From Solirubrobacter ginsenosidimutans (GTDB lineage: Bacteria > Actinomycetota > Thermoleophilia > Solirubrobacterales > Solirubrobacteraceae), in contig NZ_JAPDOD010000023.1 in assembly GCF_027587205.1 (NCBI RefSeq), forward strand, positions 89,691-153,690: a stretch of 64,000 nucleotides of DNA. Direction: 5' to 3'. The stretch's first letter is position 1; each line of letters opens with the position of its first letter. The position numbers and the translations under genes are program-made. Below the pieces are notes generated by a model. The model was given only the letters and a program-made list of their open reading frames with translations, was not told the origin of the DNA and ran no database searches. Positions 58,679 through 64,000 of this stretch are shown here, in pieces.

Positions 58679-58710
58679 AACCGGCGCCGTGTTTGCTCCC
58701 GGCGCCGGTT
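58679..58710. terminator. Hairpin upstream of the 1296-residue secreted protein gene
   Basis: Perfect ten-base stem AACCGGCGCC (58679-58688) and its complement (58701-58710) with a 12-base loop. It follows the remnant at 58560-58637 and precedes the promoter at about 58733 (TAGCGT) of the next gene. Confidence 0.55.
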
Positions 58711-58748
58711 GACCGTGGGTCTCACCCACTTGTAGCGTTCGTCACATA

Positions 58749-61700
58749 ATGGTCACGAAGCGCAAGATGGGCATGCGTGCTCCGCTTGTCCTGCTCGCCG
58801 TTCTCGCCCTGGGCGTCGTCGCGACGACCCATTCGGTGGACTCCGTCCAGCCGCCCGCCCCGATCAACCAGCTCGCCAAGGTCACCACTCAGGCGGTGCA
58901 CGACCGCTCGGCGTCGCTGCGTGGCCTCGCGCCACAGCCGGCCGAGGCGCCGGTGAGCGAAGAGGTGCTCGAACACGCCGCCGGCCTGAGCCAGGGCACC
59001 GAGATCGAAGCGCGCGACGTGGCCCAGCAGCAGCCCGGATTGCCGGATGCCGGCGACGCCGAACAGACCTCGTTCGGCCCCCGTCCCGCCATCGCCACCG
59101 TGACCAGCTTCGACAACGGCCTCAACGGCGGTTCGACGTCAGACAACAACATCGCCGCGGGCCCCGACTCGATCGTCGTGATGCGCAACTCGCAGTTCAA
59201 GGTGATGAGCAAGACGGGCCAGACGCTCTTCGGACCGGTCAACAACAACAGCATCTTCGCGGGCACGAACGAGGTGCAGCAGATCGCCCTCTCCGGCTAC
59301 ACCGCGGACGGCGCCGCGTACCGCTTGAACTACGACGGCGCCGAATCGGTGCCGATCACGCGTGGGCAGAACAACACCGCCGCCGGCATCCAGGCGGCGC
59401 TGCAGGGCGGCAACGAGCAGCAGCAGGTCGCACTGACGAACTTCACCGGAACCAGCTCGTACAACCTCAAGTACGGCGATGCCGTGTCCGCGCCGTTCGT
59501 GCGCGGGACCAATCACACGGCCGCGGCGATCCTCACCGCGCTCAACGGCACGAGCGAGGTCCAGACCGTCGCTCCGAGCGGCAATCAGTACACGCTCAGC
59601 TACGCGGGCCACGCGACGATCCCGATCGTTCGCGGCCAAAACGACACGCCGGCCGGAATCCAGAATGCACTGCAGGGCGGCAACGAGGTCCAGACGATCA
59701 CGTTCTCGAACTTCAATGCCGCCAACCCGGGCAACACGTTCCGGATCAAGATCGGCGGGAAGCTGACCGGTCCGCTGGGGTTTGCCTCTGCGCTCGGAGA
59801 CGCGACGCCGGTCACGAACCAGAACGTCAGCGACGAGATCAACGCGATCTTCGGCTTCGCCGGGACCGTGACGGTGACGGGCGCGAGCAACACGACAGGT
59901 CCGACGATCACGTTCGGCGGCGCGAGCGCCGGCAAGGACGTGCCGCCGGTCGAGATCGTGTTCGGGGACTGCGCCGCGGCCGCGGCCGCCTGCGCCGCGA
60001 CGAACCGCGAGGTCGCGAAAGCCTCGGCGCCGGTCGCGGACTGGCCCGCAACCCTGAACGTGACGGCCGGCACGGTCACGGACGCCGGCTTCACGCTGAC
60101 GTTCACCGGTGGGCTCGACGTCAGCCCGCTCGGCGTGTCCAACGGCAGCGTCGACGAGACCGTCAAGGGCGCGCCGGGCCTCCTGCCCGCGGGTACCGTC
60201 GCGACCGTCGGCGCCGTCGCCGACACCGGCTACACGCTCACCTTCGCCGGCGCGAGCGCGCGCAAGGACCTCCTACCGCTCGCGGTGGTCAACGGCTCAG
60301 GCACTGTCCGCGAGACCGTCAAGGGAACGCCCGGCGTGTCGAACTGGCTCGCGGATACGACCGTGGCGATCGGCACGGTCGCCGACACCGGCTACACCGT
60401 GACCTTCAACGCGCTCACGCCCCTGGGCAGCGCGCGCGAGACGGGGCTGGGCGATGTGCCGCAGCTGAGCGTCACCGGCGACATCGCCGGGACCGTCACG
60501 ACGACCACGCAGGGCAAGCCGGGGATCGGCCAAGGGGCGTGCACCAACAGCGGTGACGGCCACATCCGCTACGACCAGCTCGCGCAGCGCTGGCTGTTCA
60601 CGACGCCGTCGTTCACCCGCGTCGGCGGGCTCTATGCCATGTGCCACGCGGTCAGCGTCGGTACCGATCCGACCGGCCCGTTCTACCGCTACGTCTTCCG
60701 CCGCTCGCTGTTTCCCGACTACCCGCGCGTGGCCGTCTGGCCGGACGCGTACTACAACGCGACGAGCACGGGCGACACCGTGATCGAGAAGCACGCCTGC
60801 GCCGTCGACCGCGTCCGCATGCTGCAGGGCCTGGACGCCACGGAGCAGTGCATCATCGTCCCTGCGGTCAGCTTCATGGAGCCGGCGGACCTCGACGGCC
60901 AGGGCCTCCCGCCGGCCGGGGCGCCCGAGCACTTCTTCGCCGCCGGCGGCTATCAGCTGCGCGGCATCTTCGAGGACGACGGCATCTATAGCTACAAGTT
61001 CCACGTCGACTTCGCCGACCCGTCGAAGTCCACGTTCACCGGCCCCGCGAAGATCACGGTGTCGCCGTACCACTTCCTCTGCGACGGACAGCTGACGCAG
61101 TGCGTGCCGCAGCCGGGAAGCACGACGCGGCTGGACTCTCAGGGCGACAAGCTCATGCACCGGGCCGTCTACCGCAACCGTGGCGGCACGGAGTCGATCG
61201 TGATGCTGCACTCGATCCGGACGCAGGCCGGAGCGGGTGGGGAGCGCTGGTACGAATTGCGCCTCGACGGGGCACGCGATCCGTACCTGTACCAGCACAG
61301 CACGTACGCGCCGGACAATCACTACCGGTGGCTCGGCAGCCCGGCGATCGACCGCAAGGGCGACATCGCGCTCGCATTCTCCTACGGCGGCGGCCCGTAC
61401 CTCCTGCCGATCGCGACGACGCTCGCCGCGGCCTCGGCCGTCGGCGACACGACGATCAAGGTGGCCGGCGTCAGCGGGGCGAACATCAACTTCGCGCCCG
61501 GCCGCAAGATCAACATCGGCACCGGCGCGGCCCTGGAGACGGCGACCGTCGAGAGCGTCGGCACCGCCGGCGCGGGTGGGACGGGCGTGACGCTGACCGG
61601 ACCTCTCGCGCTCGTTCACACGAGCACGTCGACGGTCTCGAACGCCGCGTTCATGTGCGTGGCGCCCGAGTGTGTGCCGGTCGGCCAGCGCTACACCGCG

Positions 61701-62639
61701 CGCCAACCCGATGACCCGCTGAACACGATGAGCTATCGCGACGGAGTGATCATCGACGGCATCAGCGCGGCCGGCGGTTCGCGTTGGGAGGACTGGTCGA
61801 ACATCGCACAGGACCCGACCGACGACTGCACGTTCTGGTATTTCGGCGGCTACGGCGATGCCTCGCGCACGGGCGGCCCGTTCTTCGGGCGCACCGGCGC
61901 CTGGCGCGTGCCGACCTGCCGGCTCGACGCGTCCGGAGCGCCCGCCGCGAACATCACCGGCCGCTTCGACGGACCCGTGGCGAGCTTCACGAACTCCGAC
62001 CTGACCGCGGCGGCCGACAGCTTCACCGCGGACCTCGACTGGGGCGACGGCACCCACTCGGCCGGAGTGGTGACCGGCGGGAACGGCGCGTTCGCGATCG
62101 CCGGCACGCACACCTACGCCGAGAAGGGCCGCTTCACCGTCAAGACCTCGATCACCGGCACCGACGGCAGCGTCGCGGACGCTCGGACCGAGGTCGCGAA
62201 CCTGTCCACCACCGCGTCCGGCGGTGTGAGCGGCACGGTGCCTGCGACGCTCGGGCTCTCGCTCGGCGCGCCGGCGAGCTTCGGCGCGTTCACACCGGGG
62301 GTCGCGAAGGACTACGTCGCCAACATGACCGCGAACGTGGTCAGTACCGCGGGTGACGCGGCGCTCAGTGTCGCCGACCCGAGCGCCGTGGCTACCGGGC
62401 GTCTGGTCAACGGAACGTTCTCGCTGCCGTCGGCGCTGCAGGCGAAGGCGTCGAGCCCGTCGGGCTCCGGCGGGGCGTTCGCGGATGTGACCGCGGCGAC
62501 CCTGCTGGTCTACGCCCGGCCGGCGAGCAACGACCCGGTCGCGCTGACGTTCCAGCAGCACATCGGCGCGAGTGACCCGTTGCGCACCGGCGCCTACACG
62601 AAGACGCTGACCTTCACGCTCTCCACGACGACGCCCTGA
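58749..62639 (+). CDS. Large secreted protein with internal repeat block, PKD-like and shared C-terminal domain
   Basis: A 1296-residue exported protein. Signal peptide near 10-28 (APLVLLAVLALGVVATTHSV). Residues about 110-165 and 600-1070 form one split domain (NNIAAGPDSIVVMRNSQFKV; IRYDQLAQRWLFTTPSF; DDCTFWYFGGYGDASRTGGP), probably a propeller-like fold. Between them lie repeats of the type EVQTI-(S)G-Y-LNYDG-PI-RGQN-T-AAGIQAALQGG (four copies, about 172-335) and VADTGYTLTFAGA units. After about 1080 comes a PKD-like domain (DLDWGDGTHSAGVVTGGNGA), then the shared C-terminal domain (GTVPATLGLSLGAPASFGAF to KTLTFTLSTTTP). No catalytic motif seen. Likely a surface or adhesive protein. Confidence 0.8.
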   Translation: MVTKRKMGMRAPLVLLAVLALGVVATTHSVDSVQPPAPINQLAKVTTQAVHDRSASLRGLAPQPAEAPVSEEVLEHAAGLSQGTEIEARDVAQQQPGLPDAGDAEQTSFGPRPAIATVTSFDNGLNGGSTSDNNIAAGPDSIVVMRNSQFKVMSKTGQTLFGPVNNNSIFAGTNEVQQIALSGYTADGAAYRLNYDGAESVPITRGQNNTAAGIQAALQGGNEQQQVALTNFTGTSSYNLKYGDAVSAPFVRGTNHTAAAILTALNGTSEVQTVAPSGNQYTLSYAGHATIPIVRGQNDTPAGIQNALQGGNEVQTITFSNFNAANPGNTFRIKIGGKLTGPLGFASALGDATPVTNQNVSDEINAIFGFAGTVTVTGASNTTGPTITFGGASAGKDVPPVEIVFGDCAAAAAACAATNREVAKASAPVADWPATLNVTAGTVTDAGFTLTFTGGLDVSPLGVSNGSVDETVKGAPGLLPAGTVATVGAVADTGYTLTFAGASARKDLLPLAVVNGSGTVRETVKGTPGVSNWLADTTVAIGTVADTGYTVTFNALTPLGSARETGLGDVPQLSVTGDIAGTVTTTTQGKPGIGQGACTNSGDGHIRYDQLAQRWLFTTPSFTRVGGLYAMCHAVSVGTDPTGPFYRYVFRRSLFPDYPRVAVWPDAYYNATSTGDTVIEKHACAVDRVRMLQGLDATEQCIIVPAVSFMEPADLDGQGLPPAGAPEHFFAAGGYQLRGIFEDDGIYSYKFHVDFADPSKSTFTGPAKITVSPYHFLCDGQLTQCVPQPGSTTRLDSQGDKLMHRAVYRNRGGTESIVMLHSIRTQAGAGGERWYELRLDGARDPYLYQHSTYAPDNHYRWLGSPAIDRKGDIALAFSYGGGPYLLPIATTLAAASAVGDTTIKVAGVSGANINFAPGRKINIGTGAALETATVESVGTAGAGGTGVTLTGPLALVHTSTSTVSNAAFMCVAPECVPVGQRYTARQPDDPLNTMSYRDGVIIDGISAAGGSRWEDWSNIAQDPTDDCTFWYFGGYGDASRTGGPFFGRTGAWRVPTCRLDASGAPAANITGRFDGPVASFTNSDLTAAADSFTADLDWGDGTHSAGVVTGGNGAFAIAGTHTYAEKGRFTVKTSITGTDGSVADARTEVANLSTTASGGVSGTVPATLGLSLGAPASFGAFTPGVAKDYVANMTANVVSTAGDAALSVADPSAVATGRLVNGTFSLPSALQAKASSPSGSGGAFADVTAATLLVYARPASNDPVALTFQQHIGASDPLRTGAYTKTLTFTLSTTTP

Positions 62640-62649
62640 TCGTCCCGCT

Positions 62650-62677
62650 GCGCGCCGGCCCGGTTGGGCCGGCGCGC
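62650..62677. terminator. Strong bidirectional hairpin terminator
   Basis: Perfect 12-bp stem GCGCGCCGGCCC (62650-62661) and its complement (62666-62677) with loop GGTT, between the convergent 1296-residue protein gene and the glycine-rich protein gene. Strong enough to act from both sides. Confidence 0.75.
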
Positions 62678-62693
62678 GCGAGCTATCACCGGA

Positions 62694-64000
<1,307 letters not shown>

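Noticed and set aside
60297..62561. 754-codon open frame antisense to the 1296-residue secreted protein
   Set aside because: Shadow of a GC-rich coding strand; no domain, no signal peptide and no start context.

Overview
The window is high-GC chromosomal DNA from an actinobacterium. Gene content (SigB/SigF-family sigma factors, DevS/DosR-like signalling, WYL and FadR-type regulators, secreted proteins with calcium-binding and glycine-rich repeats), dense short-overlap gene pairs, frequent GTG starts and many TAnnnT boxes 6-10 bases before start codons suggest a soil member of the Thermoleophilia (Solirubrobacter or Conexibacter type). That placement is inferred from gene style, not from a marker gene. 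I see no rRNA, tRNA, CRISPR array, prophage or complete insertion sequence.

Layout. 1-8.7 kb: WYL regulator end, flavin-fold oxidase, FadR regulator divergent from an MFS carrier with two palindromes between them, then an HD nuclease-like protein, an SDR, an EcsC protein, a hydrolase, an L,D-transpeptidase and RNase D. 8.7-18.3 kb: TetR plus drug-efflux MFS, secreted beta-propeller, amidase, a sigma factor fused to a zinc-finger/membrane/Pro-Thr tail, a cupin, a Ser/Thr kinase and a SigJ-like ECF factor. 18.3-31.6 kb: a stress/redox block with two MpsC-family proteins, two SigB/F sigma factors, a NarL-type response regulator, a GAF histidine kinase, three related FAD oxidoreductases, two universal stress proteins and a P-loop kinase. 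Several of its promoters share an inverted GGG-TTT-CCC type site centred 63-66 bases before the start codon. 31.6-39.3 kb: secreted hydrolase, MFS, M14 carboxypeptidase and M28 peptidase. 39.3-47 kb: metal handling, with an ArsP-like permease and partner, M56/BlaI, and a Zn/Mn ABC operon with two permeases. 47-50.4 kb: RsbW-like kinase and membrane/hypothetical genes. 50.8-54.1 kb: cobalamin riboswitch, metE and a second MetE-like barrel. 54-64 kb: membrane and secreted proteins, several broken genes, and a glycine-rich secreted protein running off the right edge.

The most unusual object is a non-coding element present twice, in opposite orientation: 2752-3262 and 38949-39335. A 335-base block differs at only about two positions by eye. 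The longer copy is a long inverted repeat (arms about 140 bases) around a strong central 23-bp stem. Each copy sits exactly between the stop codons of two convergent genes. It looks like a MITE-like mobile element that targets gene ends, or a dispersed bidirectional terminator; I do not recognise a described family.

Other points of note: an aldolase-fold protein that has lost its Schiff-base lysine, an M28 peptidase with a changed metal ligand, a histidine kinase whose first GAF domain is cut short, and a C-terminal domain shared by three otherwise unrelated secreted proteins.
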